A stretch of 64,000 bases of DNA from JBKQVT01 sp052139835 (GCA_052139835.1 JBKQVT010000089.1:39034-103033); one strand, 5' to 3'; shown: positions 37,852-47,675, counted from the stretch's first letter. Numbers and translations: made by a program. Notes: generated by a model not told the origin, from the sequence alone.

Positions 37852-38387
37852 GCGTCTTCTCCGTTGCCGGCGGCAGGCTGGGCGTCGCGGTAGCGGTCGA
37901 GGATCTTCTTCAGTCGCGTCGCTTTCACCCGCTGGTGCACGTCGTCGTCGATCATGATCACCGGGGCCATGCCGCAGGCGCCGAAGCAGCGGCCCACGTC
38001 CAGGGAAAAGAAGCGGTCGGAGGTGGTTTCGCCGACTTCGATGCCCAGCGTGTTTCGCAGGGCGGCCAGGATCTCCTTGCCGCCGCGGACGTAACAGGCG
38101 GTACCCAGGCACACCCGCACCAGGTGCTTGCCCCGCGGCACGGTAGTGAAGAAGGAATAGAAGCTCACCACGCCGGCCACTTCGCTATAGGACTTGTGCA
38201 GGGCGGCGGCGATCTTCTTCAAGGCCGCCTCCGGCAAATAGCCGAACATGGCCTGGGCAATTTGCAACACGGGAATCAACGCTCCGGGCACTCCGGCGTG
38301 CTCCTTGAGCACCTCGTCCAGCCGCTCCAAGAGTTCCTCCTGGGAAGGCTCGACGCAGGCACAAGCTTTCGTTTCTGATTCAGTCAT
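37848..38387 (-). CDS. NuoE/HydC-type [2Fe-2S] subunit
   Basis: A 179-residue thioredoxin-like ferredoxin with the full ligand set C93, C98 (CLGTACYV) and C134, C138 (CFGACGMAP), preceded by the helical domain (GALIPVLQIAQAMFGYLPEAAL). In bifurcating hydrogenases this subunit docks on NuoF/HydB. An N-terminal CAC extension is present. First gene of the hydrogenase operon; ATG 38387 follows AGGAA. Confidence 0.93.
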   Translation of the reverse strand: MTESETKACACVEPSQEELLERLDEVLKEHAGVPGALIPVLQIAQAMFGYLPEAALKKIAAALHKSYSEVAGVVSFYSFFTTVPRGKHLVRVCLGTACYVRGGKEILAALRNTLGIEVGETTSDRFFSLDVGRCFGACGMAPVIMIDDDVHQRVKATRLKKILDRYRDAQPAAGNGEDA

Positions 38388-38685
38388 TTCCTGCCCAACT
38401 CTGCGGTGTCTCGTCCTGGGGGACGCAATAGGGGGGGTGATGCGGGCATCCCTCCGGTACAGAGGGCAATCGCACCGGCATCCCGAAGACCGTGGTCGCC
38501 CATGCAGGTTTCGCTTCAGCCGAACCTGCCCGTCAACTCGAGCGATCCACCAGCGGGCTGAGTGTCGCTCTCGCCACTCCTTTCATAGATACCACGTTCC
38601 TTGGAGGAAGACAAGGCTTCCGAGGGGGCGCGAGTGCCATGGCGTCGTCCGTGGCGAGCAAAAAGCGGTTTTTTCCTAACCGGTT

Positions 38686-38719
38686 GCGGAAATTCGTGGT
38701 CAGGGCCACGGATTTCCGC
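38686..38719. other. 14-bp stem hairpin in the divergent hydrogenase region
   Basis: GCGGAAATTCGTGG (38686-38699), loop TCAGGG, CCACGGATTTCCGC (38706-38719): 14 pairs with one G-U in the plus-strand RNA. It sits in the 572-base gap 38388-38959 between the two divergent hydrogenase operons, which otherwise shows no gene to me. It could be a leader structure or a dispersed repeat. Confidence 0.6.
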
Positions 38720-38883
38720 GACTTGGCCCCGGCGGGGTCGGGTTGCCATGGTTCGGCCCTTGATCTGCAAGCCCATGGCCGGCAAGCTGTTGCGGCGATC
38801 CGACAAGGCACCAGACGCTTGCGGCACGCTTGTTGCTAGGGGAGGGGTCGTCCATAAACGACTTCGGGCTCTGAGGGCGATGT

Positions 38884-38939
38884 CCCCTCACCCCCGGCCC
38901 CTCTCCGGATACCAACCGAAGGTTGGTCGGGAGAGGGGA
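38884..38939. repeat. long CCCCTCTCC variant with CCAACCGAAGGTTGG core, copy 5
   Basis: CCCCTCTCC...GGAGAGGGG flank an inner palindrome CCAACC-gaa-GGTTGG. The nearly identical sequence is at 57996-58053. It lies 20 bases before the start of the HdrC/B-like gene. Confidence 0.8.
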
Positions 38940-38959
38940 GTTGCTCTGGGAGGACGACG

Positions 38960-40180
38960 ATGGAGACCATGGCGGCGACACAAGGCCAACTGGGCGTCGA
39001 GGTGCTGGAACAGATCGGCAAAGGCGGCGAGGGGAAATCGCCGTTGGGCTGCATGCAGTGCGGCCTGTGCGCGGGCAGTTGCCCCCTGGGCGAGAGTATG
39101 GAGTTTCCGCCGCGGAAACTCATCCTCCAGGTTGGTTCCGGCAATCTGGAGAAGGTTTTGGCCAGCCCGTCGCTGTGGATGTGCGTCGGCTGCTACCTCT
39201 GCTCGGAGCGCTGCCCCCGCGACATCGAGCTGACCGACGGTCTCTGGCCGGCCCTGCGGGACCGGGCCATGCAGCAGGGTTTCCAACCCCCGGCCGAACT
39301 CCAGGAGACCTTCCAAAATATCTTCAAGTACGGCAACGCCCTGGGCAAGTCGCCCCGCCAGCGGCTCGACTGGGCCAAGGACCTCGAAGTGCGGGTCCTG
39401 GACCTCTCCAAGGAGCGGCGGCCGGTCGAGGTCCTCTGGCTGGTCGGCTGCTATCCGTCGTATTATCCCCGCAACCACCTGGTCACGCGGGCCTTCGCCC
39501 GCATCCTTACCGAACTGGGCGTGACCTGGGGCGTGCTGGGGGCCAAGGAGCGGGCCCTGGGGGAATGCGACCGCATGTTCGGCGAAGAGGGCCTCTTCGA
39601 AACGCTCGTCGAGCAGAACCAGAAGCTCCTGGACGGCTTCGAGTTCGACAAGATCGTGGTCCTCGATCCGCACGCCTTCCGGGCACTAAAGACCTTCTAC
39701 CCCCGCTTCGGGGCCTCGTATCCGGTCGAGCATTACAGCACCTTCCTGGCCGACCGCCTGGAGCAGCTCAAGAAGCTGATCGTTCGTCCGGTCGAGGGCA
39801 CGGTCACGTATCACGACAACTGCTGCCTGGGGCGGCGTTACGGGTGCTACGAGCCGCCGCGGGCGCTTTTGCAGACGATCCCCGGCGTGAAGCTGGTGGA
39901 GATGTCGCGGCAGCGGGCCAATGCCCTCTGCTGCGGCGGGGGTGGCGGCGGCATGTGGCTGGACGGCCATATCGTCGCCCAGGGCGGCCGGCGGCTCTCC
40001 GACGAGCGTATCCGCCAGGCGGCCGACACCGGCGCGGAGACCCTGGCCGTCTCCTGTTCCTACGAGCTTTCCCGCTTCGAGGACGCGGCCAAAGTGGTCG
40101 GCCTGGAAGGCAAGCTCAAGGTCCGCGACATCATCGAACTTCTGGCCGAATCCATGGATTTGGGAGAAAGGAGCGTCTGA
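38960..40180 (+). CDS. HdrC-HdrB-type iron-sulfur protein (HdrD-like, soluble)
   Basis: A 406-residue soluble protein. N-terminal HdrC-like ferredoxin: C31, C34, C37, C41 and C75, C78, C81, C85. It is followed by two CCG domains as in HdrB: DNCCLGRRYGCYEPPR and ANALCCGGGGGGMW. HdrB-type proteins hold noncubane clusters and reduce disulfides or pass electrons. First gene of an eight-gene operon with EtfBA, HdrA and MvhDGA, so it is likely the acceptor module of a bifurcating complex. Start ATG 38960 has GGGAGGACG. Which disulfide or partner it serves is not evident. Confidence 0.87.
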   Translation: METMAATQGQLGVEVLEQIGKGGEGKSPLGCMQCGLCAGSCPLGESMEFPPRKLILQVGSGNLEKVLASPSLWMCVGCYLCSERCPRDIELTDGLWPALRDRAMQQGFQPPAELQETFQNIFKYGNALGKSPRQRLDWAKDLEVRVLDLSKERRPVEVLWLVGCYPSYYPRNHLVTRAFARILTELGVTWGVLGAKERALGECDRMFGEEGLFETLVEQNQKLLDGFEFDKIVVLDPHAFRALKTFYPRFGASYPVEHYSTFLADRLEQLKKLIVRPVEGTVTYHDNCCLGRRYGCYEPPRALLQTIPGVKLVEMSRQRANALCCGGGGGGMWLDGHIVAQGGRRLSDERIRQAADTGAETLAVSCSYELSRFEDAAKVVGLEGKLKVRDIIELLAESMDLGERSV

Positions 40181-40953
40181 TGAACATTGCGGTCGTGCTG
40201 CGCCAGGTCCCCGACCTGATCGAACCCCTGGAGATCGCCGCCTCGGCCACGGAACTCGACCTCGGCACGGCCTCGTTCGTTCTCAACGAGTCGGACGACC
40301 ACGCCCTGGAACAAGCGCTGCTGCTGAAGGAGGCCAACGGCGGGACCGTGACCGTCGTGGCGGTGGATTTCGGCGAGGTGGACAACACGCTGTTTACCGC
40401 GGCGGCCAAGGGCGCCGACCGGATCGTGAAGATCACGGCCGACCTGGACCGCCCCGCGCCGCTGCGGGCGGCGGCGGCCATGTACGCCGCGGCGATCAAA
40501 CCCCTGGGGGCCGATCTGGTGCTGGTCGGGGTCCAGGCCCACGACGAACTGGAGGGCGTGCTGCCGCCGCTATTGGCCCAGGCCCTCGGGCTTCCCTACG
40601 TGGGCGTGATCCGGGGCGTGAAGGCCGGCCCCGAGCCCGCCAGCGCCACCGTCTGGAAGGAGTTTCCCGGCGCCGTGATGGCGCGGATGACGGTCAAGTT
40701 GCCCGCGCTGCTGGGAATCCTCGGGGCGGAGCAGCCGCCGCGATACGTGCCGGTCAGCCGCATCCGCGCGGCGATGAAATCCACGCAGTTTGAAGAGCAG
40801 GCGGCCAGTCTGCCCGGCGGCGAGTCGCTGCTGGCGGTGCGTAAGCTCTATCCGCCGGTATCGGGGGCCCGTGCCCAAATCCTCAGCGGCTCGGAAAGCG
40901 AAGTAGCCGCCCGCATCGCCGAGATTCTTGTCGAGAAAGGATTGGTGAAATGA
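40180..40953 (+). CDS. etfB: electron transfer flavoprotein beta subunit
   Basis: A 257-residue EtfB/FixA. Typical opening NIAVVLRQVPDL, the ASFVLNESDDHALEQALLLKE segment and LVLVGVQAHDELEGVLPPLLAQALG, which contacts AMP or the second FAD. TGATG junction with the upstream gene. Pairs with EtfA to carry two electrons; whether it is a bifurcating Etf needs the FAD-contact residues to be compared. Confidence 0.92.
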   Translation: MNIAVVLRQVPDLIEPLEIAASATELDLGTASFVLNESDDHALEQALLLKEANGGTVTVVAVDFGEVDNTLFTAAAKGADRIVKITADLDRPAPLRAAAAMYAAAIKPLGADLVLVGVQAHDELEGVLPPLLAQALGLPYVGVIRGVKAGPEPASATVWKEFPGAVMARMTVKLPALLGILGAEQPPRYVPVSRIRAAMKSTQFEEQAASLPGGESLLAVRKLYPPVSGARAQILSGSESEVAARIAEILVEKGLVK

Positions 40954-41924
40954 GCAGCCAAGACGTTCTGGTTCTGGCGGAGGTCCAGCGCGGCGCGCTG
41001 GCGGATGTCACGCTGGAGTTGCTCTCGGCGGCGCGGGGAATTGTTGCCGCCGCGGGTGGCGACGTGGTGGCGGTGGTGCTCAGCGGGCAGGGGGCAGCCT
41101 ACGCGGCCCAACTCGGCGGGGCCGACCGCATCGTGCTGGTCGACGATTCGCAGTTGGCCTCCTATGCCCCGGCCCCCTACGTGGCCGCGCTGGCCGAGGT
41201 GGTCGCCGCCGAGAAGCCGAAGGCCCTGCTGATTGCCGGCACCTCGATTGGCTGGGACCTGGCGCCGCTGCTTTCCGCCCGCTTGAATGTCCCCTTCGTG
41301 ACCGGTTGCAAGGCCGTTCGGGCCGAGGGCGCGGGTCTTCTGGTCACGGCATCGTTCTGTGGCGGCAAGATGACGGCCGACGTCGAGGTCTCCGCCGCGC
41401 CGGCCATTTTGATGGTGCTTCCCGGCAGTTTCCGGCCGACTGCCGAAGCGGGCAAGGCGCGTATCGAAACCCGCGCCGTCGCCGCGGCATTGGAAAGCGG
41501 CGCCATCCGCTTCGAGGAATTCGTCCTCCCCGAGGCCGGCGACGTGGACATTACCCAGCAGGAGATCCTGGTCGCCGTGGGGCGGGGAATCCAGCAGAAG
41601 GACAATATCGAGCTGGCCGAGGAGTTGGCCGCGGCGCTGGGCGGCGTGGTTTCCGCCTCGCGGCCGGTGGTCGATCAGGGTTGGTTGCCGGCCACGCGGC
41701 AGGTGGGCAAGTCCGGGATGACCGTCAAGCCCAAGCTTTATTTGGCCCTCGGCATCAGCGGGGCGCCGGAGCACATCGAGGGCATGAAGGGAGCCGACCT
41801 GGTGATCGCCGTCAACACCGACCCCAAGGCCCCCATTTTCGACGTTGCGCAATACGGCGCCGAGGTCGACGTCCTGGAACTGCTGCCGGCTTTGACCGAG
41901 ATGGTCCGGGCCAGGAAGGGATAA
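40950..41924 (+). CDS. etfA: electron transfer flavoprotein alpha subunit
   Basis: A 324-residue EtfA/FixB. The C-terminal FAD domain is clear: SRPVVDQGWLPATRQVGKSG, then YLALGISGAPEHIEGMKGAD and VIAVNTDPKAPIFDVAQYG. No N-terminal ferredoxin domain. Overlaps etfB by ATGA. Its direct successor is a membrane Fe-S oxidoreductase of the kind that links Etf to the quinone pool. Confidence 0.94.
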   Translation: MSSQDVLVLAEVQRGALADVTLELLSAARGIVAAAGGDVVAVVLSGQGAAYAAQLGGADRIVLVDDSQLASYAPAPYVAALAEVVAAEKPKALLIAGTSIGWDLAPLLSARLNVPFVTGCKAVRAEGAGLLVTASFCGGKMTADVEVSAAPAILMVLPGSFRPTAEAGKARIETRAVAAALESGAIRFEEFVLPEAGDVDITQQEILVAVGRGIQQKDNIELAEELAAALGGVVSASRPVVDQGWLPATRQVGKSGMTVKPKLYLALGISGAPEHIEGMKGADLVIAVNTDPKAPIFDVAQYGAEVDVLELLPALTEMVRARKG

Positions 41925-41928
41925 ATCG

Positions 41929-44169
41929 ATGCAATCGCCGCAATTCGCCCGACCGATCATGTGGAACGTCCCGCATTGGGCGGAGATCGCCCTCTATGCG
42001 ATGATCCCCCTGCTGATCATCGCCTTCCTGGCCGCCCTGGTTTGGCGGGTGAGGAAGTGGTCTCTCGGCCGGCCGGAGCCCGGAGGCGCGGGTTGGGCCG
42101 GCCTCCTGCGGCAGTTGCTCCGCGCCGTGGCGCCCCGCCGCCTTCCCGGGCTCGTGGCCGACGGCGTCTATCAATGGCGGTTGGCAAGGGACCCCTTCGC
42201 CCTGTTGACGCACCAGGCCATTTTCTGGGCGATGGTCATCCTGTTCGTGGGCACGGCGCTGGCCACCGTCGATCAGGACTTCCTCAATCTGCCTTTCGAC
42301 GTGCAGATCCTTCGCGGCCTGTTCTACAAGCTCTTCAAGCTGGTGCTGGACCTTTTCGGCGTCGTCCTGATCGTGGGCGTCGGCGCAGCCCTTGTCCGCC
42401 GCTACGTGCTTCGCCCGCGGCGGTTCGAGAAAATGCGCACGGGCATCAGCCTCTGGGACAGTTATCCCTTCCTGGCATGTCTGCTGCTGATCGCCGTCAG
42501 CGGATTTCTCCTCGGCGGACTGCGGGTGGCCGAGGGCTTGCACGTTGAAGGCCGGTTGGCTGCCGCGGCCGGGCCCCAGGCCCAACAGCGGGTGATCGAG
42601 GAGCTCGGCGTGCGGGAAGGCTTTCGCCACCTCGGTCCCCAGCGACAGGAGGCTGAGTTGCGGCGGATCACCGCCGGCGGCCCCATCTTCCCCGCCGCAG
42701 CGTGGGCCCCCGTGGGCTACGCGTTGGCGAAGGCCCTGGCGCCGCTGGAGTTGCAGACGATCCGCTCCCTGCACCGGGGCGTCTGGTGGCTGCACGCGAT
42801 CCTGGCCTTCGCCTTCATCCTGGCCATCCCCTTCACCAAGGCGTTCCACATCCTCTCCTCGCCGCTGAACATCCTTTTCCGCAGCGACACCCCGCCCGGC
42901 AGGCTTCCCGTGGCCGTCGAGTCGGGCGTCCGCACGCTGAAGGATTTCACCTGGCGGCAGTTGCTCCAAGTGGAGGCGTGCACGTGGTGCGGGAAGTGTC
43001 AGGAGGAGTGCCCCGGATTCAACACCGGCTTTCCGCTCTCGCCGCGCGACCTGGTGCAAGCCTTGGACGCGCGGTTGCTCCGCACTTCCCGCCGCGCCAA
43101 CGGCGAACTGCCCAGCCTTCACAGCTCCGTCATCCGCTCCGAGGAGTTGTGGTCGTGCTGCACGTGCCGGGCCTGCGAAGACATTTGTCCCGTCCACGTC
43201 CAGCAGCCGCGCTTGATCATCGACCTGCGGCGGCACCTGGTCGACCAGGGCCAGGTCGATGAGGGTCTTCAAGACACCCTCATGAACTTGCAGCGATACG
43301 GCAATTCGTTCGGCCAATCAGCCCGCAAACGCGCGGACTGGGCCAAGCCGCTCGGTTTCCAGCTCAAGGACGCCCGCAAAGAGGAAGTCGAGTATCTCTG
43401 GTTCGTGGGCGATTACGCCTCCTACGACCAGCGGGCCCAGGAGGTCACGCGGACCGTCGCCAAGGTCCTCCACGCGGCCGGGCAGAACGTGGGCCTGCTG
43501 CTGGACAAAGAGCAGAACGCCGGCAACGACGCCCGCCGCATCGGCGAGGAAGGGCTCTTCGCCATGCTTCGCGAAAAAAACTGCAAGGAACTCGCCGCGG
43601 CGAAGTTCCGCGCGGTGGTGACCACCGATCCGCACACCTACAACACGCTCAAGAACGAATACGACGGCAACGGCGACGGCCAGGAAGGGCCGCTCTCGGG
43701 CAAACGGGTGCTCCACTACACGGAGCTGTTGGACGAGCTGCTCGGCCAAGGCAAACTGAAGTTCGCACGGTCCTTGGATTGCACGGTCACGTACCATGAT
43801 CCCTGCTACCTGGGCCGCTTCAACGGCGTCTACGAGCCGCCGCGGCGCATCCTGCGGGCCTTGGGCGCGACCCTGGTCGAGATGCCCCGCAACCGCCGCC
43901 GCAGTTTCTGCTGCGGCGCCGGCGGCGGCCGCATCTGGATGAAAGACACCCTGCGGAGCGAGGAGCGCCCCGCCGAGAACCGCCTCCGCGAAGCCCTCGC
44001 GCTGCCCGGCGTGCAATGCATCGTCGTCGCCTGCCCCAAGGATTTCGTCATGTTCCAGGACGCCGTCAAGACGGTCGGCGCAGAGGGCCGGCTGCGGGTG
44101 GTCGATCTGGGTGAGTTGGTCTACGAGGCGATGGGAATCTCTCCGGAAGTTGTGGAGCACACGGCATGA
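41929..44169 (+). CDS. Etf:quinone-type membrane oxidoreductase (NarI-like cytochrome b + HdrC/HdrB modules)
   Basis: A 746-residue fusion. The first ~320 residues form a NarI-like membrane domain (about five or six helices, e.g. IALYAMIPLLIIAFLAALVW, AIFWAMVILFVGTALATV) with His residues for haem b. Next come two [4Fe-4S] motifs (CTWCGKCQEECPGF and CCTCRACEDICPVH) and two CCG segments (YHDPCYLGRFNGVYEPPR, SFCCGAGGGRIWM). This is the layout of the membrane Etf-quinone oxidoreductases (EMO group) found beside etfBA in anaerobes. It would link Etf to menaquinone. Five-base gap from etfA and ATGA overlap with hdrA. Confidence 0.88.
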   Translation: MQSPQFARPIMWNVPHWAEIALYAMIPLLIIAFLAALVWRVRKWSLGRPEPGGAGWAGLLRQLLRAVAPRRLPGLVADGVYQWRLARDPFALLTHQAIFWAMVILFVGTALATVDQDFLNLPFDVQILRGLFYKLFKLVLDLFGVVLIVGVGAALVRRYVLRPRRFEKMRTGISLWDSYPFLACLLLIAVSGFLLGGLRVAEGLHVEGRLAAAAGPQAQQRVIEELGVREGFRHLGPQRQEAELRRITAGGPIFPAAAWAPVGYALAKALAPLELQTIRSLHRGVWWLHAILAFAFILAIPFTKAFHILSSPLNILFRSDTPPGRLPVAVESGVRTLKDFTWRQLLQVEACTWCGKCQEECPGFNTGFPLSPRDLVQALDARLLRTSRRANGELPSLHSSVIRSEELWSCCTCRACEDICPVHVQQPRLIIDLRRHLVDQGQVDEGLQDTLMNLQRYGNSFGQSARKRADWAKPLGFQLKDARKEEVEYLWFVGDYASYDQRAQEVTRTVAKVLHAAGQNVGLLLDKEQNAGNDARRIGEEGLFAMLREKNCKELAAAKFRAVVTTDPHTYNTLKNEYDGNGDGQEGPLSGKRVLHYTELLDELLGQGKLKFARSLDCTVTYHDPCYLGRFNGVYEPPRRILRALGATLVEMPRNRRRSFCCGAGGGRIWMKDTLRSEERPAENRLREALALPGVQCIVVACPKDFVMFQDAVKTVGAEGRLRVVDLGELVYEAMGISPEVVEHTA

Positions 44170-46163
44170 TTGCAAGCAATGAACCGCTGCGGATCGGCGT
44201 CTACATCTGCCACTGCGGCAGCAATATCGCCGGCACGATCGACGTCGACGCGCTGGCCAAGTTCGCCGAGGGTCTGCCCGGCGTGGCCCTGGCGCGAAAC
44301 TACAAGTACATGTGCTCCGACCCCGGCCAGGAGTTGCTCAAACGCGACATCCGCGAGCTGGGGCTGAACCGCATCGTGGTGGCGGCCTGCTCGCCCAACC
44401 TGCACGAGCCCACCTTCCGCCGCGCCGCCGAGGACGCCGGTCTGAACCGCTTCCTCGTGCAGATGGCCAACATCCGCGAGCAAGTCGCCTGGGTGACCAC
44501 CGACAAGGACGCCGCGCTGGTGAAGGCCAAGGCCCACCTGGCCGGCGCCATCCGCCGCGTCGCCGGACACGAGCCCCTGGAGCGGCAGTTCGTGCGGATT
44601 GCGCCGCGGGCGATGGTCGTCGGCGGCGGCATCGCCGGCATCGAGGCGGCCCTGACCCTGGCGGAGGCCGGCAAGGAGGTCATTCTCGTCGAGCGCGAGC
44701 CCAGCATCGGCGGCCACATGGCGATGTTCGACAAGACCTTCCCTACCCTCGACTGCGCCGCCTGCATCCTCACGCCCAAGATGACCGCGGTGAAGCTGCA
44801 CCCCAAGATCAAGCTGCTGACCTACTCCGACGTGGTCGGCGTAACCGGCTCGGTGGGCAGCTACCAGGTCAAGGTCCGCCGCCGGCCGCGATACATCGAC
44901 GAGAGCCTGTGCGTGGGCTGCATGTTGTGCCTCGACGGCTGCGTGTTCCCCAAGCCCAAGTTCCCCAATCGCTTCGATCAAGGGCTGGGACTGCGCAAGC
45001 CCGTCTGGGTCCCCTTCCCGCAGGCCGTGCCGCCCATTCCCGTGGTCGATCCCGAGACCTGCCTCCAGCTCAGCCGCGGCAAGTGCAAGCAGCCCTGCGT
45101 CGAGGCCTGTGGCGAGCGGAATGCCTTCGATTTCACCCAGCAGGAACGCATCGAGGAGTACGAGGTGGGGGCGATCGTCGTGGCCACCGGCTTCAAGGCC
45201 TTCGACCCCTCGGTCATCCCCTACTACGGCTACGGCAAATTTCCCAACGTCTACACCAGCCTGGAGGTCGAGCGGCTGCTGAACGCCGGCGGGCCGACCA
45301 CCGGCAAGCTCGTGCTCCGCGACGGCAGCACGCCCAAGCGGGTGGCAATCATCCATTGCGTGGGCAGCCGGGATGCCAACTACCACGCCTATTGCTCGCG
45401 GGTCTGCTGCATGTACTCGCTCAAGTTGGCCCACCTCGTGCGCGAGAAGACCGCCGCCGAGGTCATCAACTGCTACATCGACATGCGGACGCCGGGCAAG
45501 GGCTTCGAGGAGTTCTACAACCGGGTGCAGGACGAGGGCGTGCAGTTCATCCGCGGCAAGGTGGCCGACATCACGCCCGTGGCCGGCACCGGCACGGCCG
45601 CCGAGGGCGGCCTGGTCATGCAGGTCGACGACACGCTGCTGGGCAGCGTTCGCAAGCTCAACGTCGACATGGTGATCCTGGCCGTGGCCCTGGAGGCGCA
45701 AGGCGACGCCGGCGACGTGCGCCGCACCTTCGGCATCTCCTGCTCGACGGAGGGATTTTTCCTGGAGCGGCATCCCAAGCTGGCCCCGGTCAATACGGCC
45801 AACGACGGCGTCTTCCTGGCCGGGGCCTGCCAGGGGGCCAAGGACATCCCCGACACCGTGGCCCAGGCGGCGGCGGCGGCGGGCAAGACGCTGGCGCTGA
45901 TCGACGCCGGCCAGATCGAGCTGGAGCCGAATACGGCCTGGATCGACGAGGAGATGTGCTCGGGCTGCGGGACGTGCATTCCGCTTTGCCCCTATACGGC
46001 GATCACCCGCGACGAAGAGCGCAAGATCGCCGTGATCGACGCGGCGTTGTGCAAGGGCTGCGGCACGTGCGTGGCCGCCTGCCCCTCGGCCGCCGCCAAA
46101 CAAAACCTCTTCCGCGACGAACAAATCAGCGAAGAACTGGAAGGGCTGATGAACTATGTCTGA
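44166..46163 (+). CDS. hdrA: heterodisulfide reductase-like flavoprotein HdrA
   Basis: A 665-residue HdrA, the FAD subunit that can split electron pairs between a high- and a low-potential acceptor. N-terminal cluster region VYICHCGSNIAGTIDVD (C15, C17), FAD site VVGGGIAGIEAALTLAEAG, DCAACILTPKM, an inserted ferredoxin domain (CVGCMLCLDGC) and two C-terminal [4Fe-4S] motifs (CSGCGTCIPLCPY, CKGCGTCVAACPS). All Cys, no selenocysteine. It sits between the membrane oxidoreductase and mvhD, overlapping both. Confidence 0.93.
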   Translation: MIASNEPLRIGVYICHCGSNIAGTIDVDALAKFAEGLPGVALARNYKYMCSDPGQELLKRDIRELGLNRIVVAACSPNLHEPTFRRAAEDAGLNRFLVQMANIREQVAWVTTDKDAALVKAKAHLAGAIRRVAGHEPLERQFVRIAPRAMVVGGGIAGIEAALTLAEAGKEVILVEREPSIGGHMAMFDKTFPTLDCAACILTPKMTAVKLHPKIKLLTYSDVVGVTGSVGSYQVKVRRRPRYIDESLCVGCMLCLDGCVFPKPKFPNRFDQGLGLRKPVWVPFPQAVPPIPVVDPETCLQLSRGKCKQPCVEACGERNAFDFTQQERIEEYEVGAIVVATGFKAFDPSVIPYYGYGKFPNVYTSLEVERLLNAGGPTTGKLVLRDGSTPKRVAIIHCVGSRDANYHAYCSRVCCMYSLKLAHLVREKTAAEVINCYIDMRTPGKGFEEFYNRVQDEGVQFIRGKVADITPVAGTGTAAEGGLVMQVDDTLLGSVRKLNVDMVILAVALEAQGDAGDVRRTFGISCSTEGFFLERHPKLAPVNTANDGVFLAGACQGAKDIPDTVAQAAAAAGKTLALIDAGQIELEPNTAWIDEEMCSGCGTCIPLCPYTAITRDEERKIAVIDAALCKGCGTCVAACPSAAAKQNLFRDEQISEELEGLMNYV

Positions 46164-46674
46164 ACCCACTCCCGCGGCGGCCGGAAGCGACTTCCAGCCG
46201 CGCATCGTTGCCTTCCTCTGCAATTGGTGCAGTTATACGGCCTCCGACCTGGCCGGCACGGCACGGATCAAGTATGCCCCCAATGTCCGCATGATCCGCG
46301 TCATGTGCAGCGGCCGCGTCGCCCCCGGCTTCGTGATGAAGGCCCTCGCCCTGGGGGCCGACGGCGTGATGATCGCCGGCTGCCATCCCGGCGATTGCCA
46401 CTACATCGAGCAGAACTACAAGACCATTCGCCGCTACGCCATGCTCCGCTACTGCCTGGAGAGCATGGGAATCGAGCCCGAGCGGCTGCGGTTGGTCTGG
46501 GCCTCGGCGGCCGAGGGGCAGATCCTGGCCGAATCGATCGACGGCTTCGTGGCCGACGTGCGGAAGCTGGGACCGCTCAACTGGCCGGCCAATTGGCAGG
46601 AAAACGGCCAGCGGATCGAAGCCCTCGAAGACATGGTCCGCGAACACGCCGAGGCGATGGAGGTTTTGCCATGA
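46156..46674 (+). CDS. mvhD: hydrogenase iron-sulfur subunit MvhD
   Basis: A 172-residue protein with the MvhD signature: CNWCSYTASDLAG (C22, C25), VMCSGRVAPGFVMKAL and MIAGCHPGDCHYIEQN. It bears a [2Fe-2S] cluster and links the [NiFe] hydrogenase to HdrA. Starts eight bases before the hdrA stop and overlaps mvhG by four. Confidence 0.94.
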   Translation: MSEPTPAAAGSDFQPRIVAFLCNWCSYTASDLAGTARIKYAPNVRMIRVMCSGRVAPGFVMKALALGADGVMIAGCHPGDCHYIEQNYKTIRRYAMLRYCLESMGIEPERLRLVWASAAEGQILAESIDGFVADVRKLGPLNWPANWQENGQRIEALEDMVREHAEAMEVLP

Positions 46675-47675
46675 GCCAGCAGAAGACAAAAGGCAAGTTG
46701 GCGCTTTACTGGGCCGCCTCCTGCGGCGGTTGCGAGATCGCGGTGCTGGCCCTGAACGAGAAGATCCTCGACGTGGCCGCCGCCTTCGACATCGTCCTCT
46801 GGCCCGTGGCCATCGACGCCAAGGTCCGCGACGTCGAGAAAATGCCCGACGGCAGCATCGACGTCTGCCTCTTCAACGGCAGCATCCGCACCAGCGAGCA
46901 GGAGTACATGGCCCAACTGCTCCGCCGCAAGGCCAAGGTGCTGGTGGCCTTCGGCTCCTGCGCCCAGGAGGGCTGTATCCCCGGCCTGGCCAATCTCAGC
47001 GATCGCCGCCAGGTGTTCGACACCGTCTACCACAAGACGCCTTCGACGGAGAATCCCGACGGCATCGAGCCGCAACACGAGACGCCCATGCCCGAGGGTA
47101 CGCTCCACCTGCCGGTCTTCTACGACACGCTCCGCACGCTGGATCAGACCGTGGCGGTGGACTACTACCTGCCCGGCTGCCCGCCCGAGGCCGACCGCAT
47201 CTGGGACGCCGTCACGGCGATCCTCCAGGGGAAGCTGCCCCCGGCGGGCGCGGTCATCGGCGCCAAGACGACCGTCTGCCACGAATGCCCGCTGGAGCGG
47301 AACGAGAAGAAGGTCAAAAAGTTCTACCGCACCTGGGAGATGGTGCCCGACGAGAAGACCTGCCTGCTGGAGCAGGGGCTGCTATGTTGCGGGCTGGCCA
47401 CGCGGGCCGGCTGCGGGGCCCTTTGCCCGCAGGTCAATTCGCCCTGCATCGGCTGCTATGGCCCCAACGAGGACGTCCACGACCAGGGCGCCAGCCTGAT
47501 GTCCGCGGTGGCCTCGATGGTCGATTCCGACGATCCGGAGGAGATCGACCGCATCCTCCGCGAGGGCATCCCCGACCCGGTGGGCACATTCTATCGCTTC
47601 AGCCTGGCCGGCAGCCGCCTGCGGCGGGCGAAGCGGACGGGCGACGGCAACGGAAACGGAAAGGCGGCGCAATGA
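46671..47675 (+). CDS. mvhG: [NiFe] hydrogenase small subunit MvhG (group 3c type)
   Basis: A 334-residue small subunit. Proximal cluster region WAASCGGCEIAVL, GSCAQEGCIPG, PGCPPEADRIW, and C-terminal Fe-S motifs (CHECPLER, CGLATRAGCGALCPQVNSPCIGCYGPNED). No Tat signal, so cytoplasmic, as for Mvh. ATG 46671 overlaps the mvhD stop; the extra open frame upstream is antisense-type noise. Confidence 0.94.
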   Translation: MSQQKTKGKLALYWAASCGGCEIAVLALNEKILDVAAAFDIVLWPVAIDAKVRDVEKMPDGSIDVCLFNGSIRTSEQEYMAQLLRRKAKVLVAFGSCAQEGCIPGLANLSDRRQVFDTVYHKTPSTENPDGIEPQHETPMPEGTLHLPVFYDTLRTLDQTVAVDYYLPGCPPEADRIWDAVTAILQGKLPPAGAVIGAKTTVCHECPLERNEKKVKKFYRTWEMVPDEKTCLLEQGLLCCGLATRAGCGALCPQVNSPCIGCYGPNEDVHDQGASLMSAVASMVDSDDPEEIDRILREGIPDPVGTFYRFSLAGSRLRRAKRTGDGNGNGKAAQ

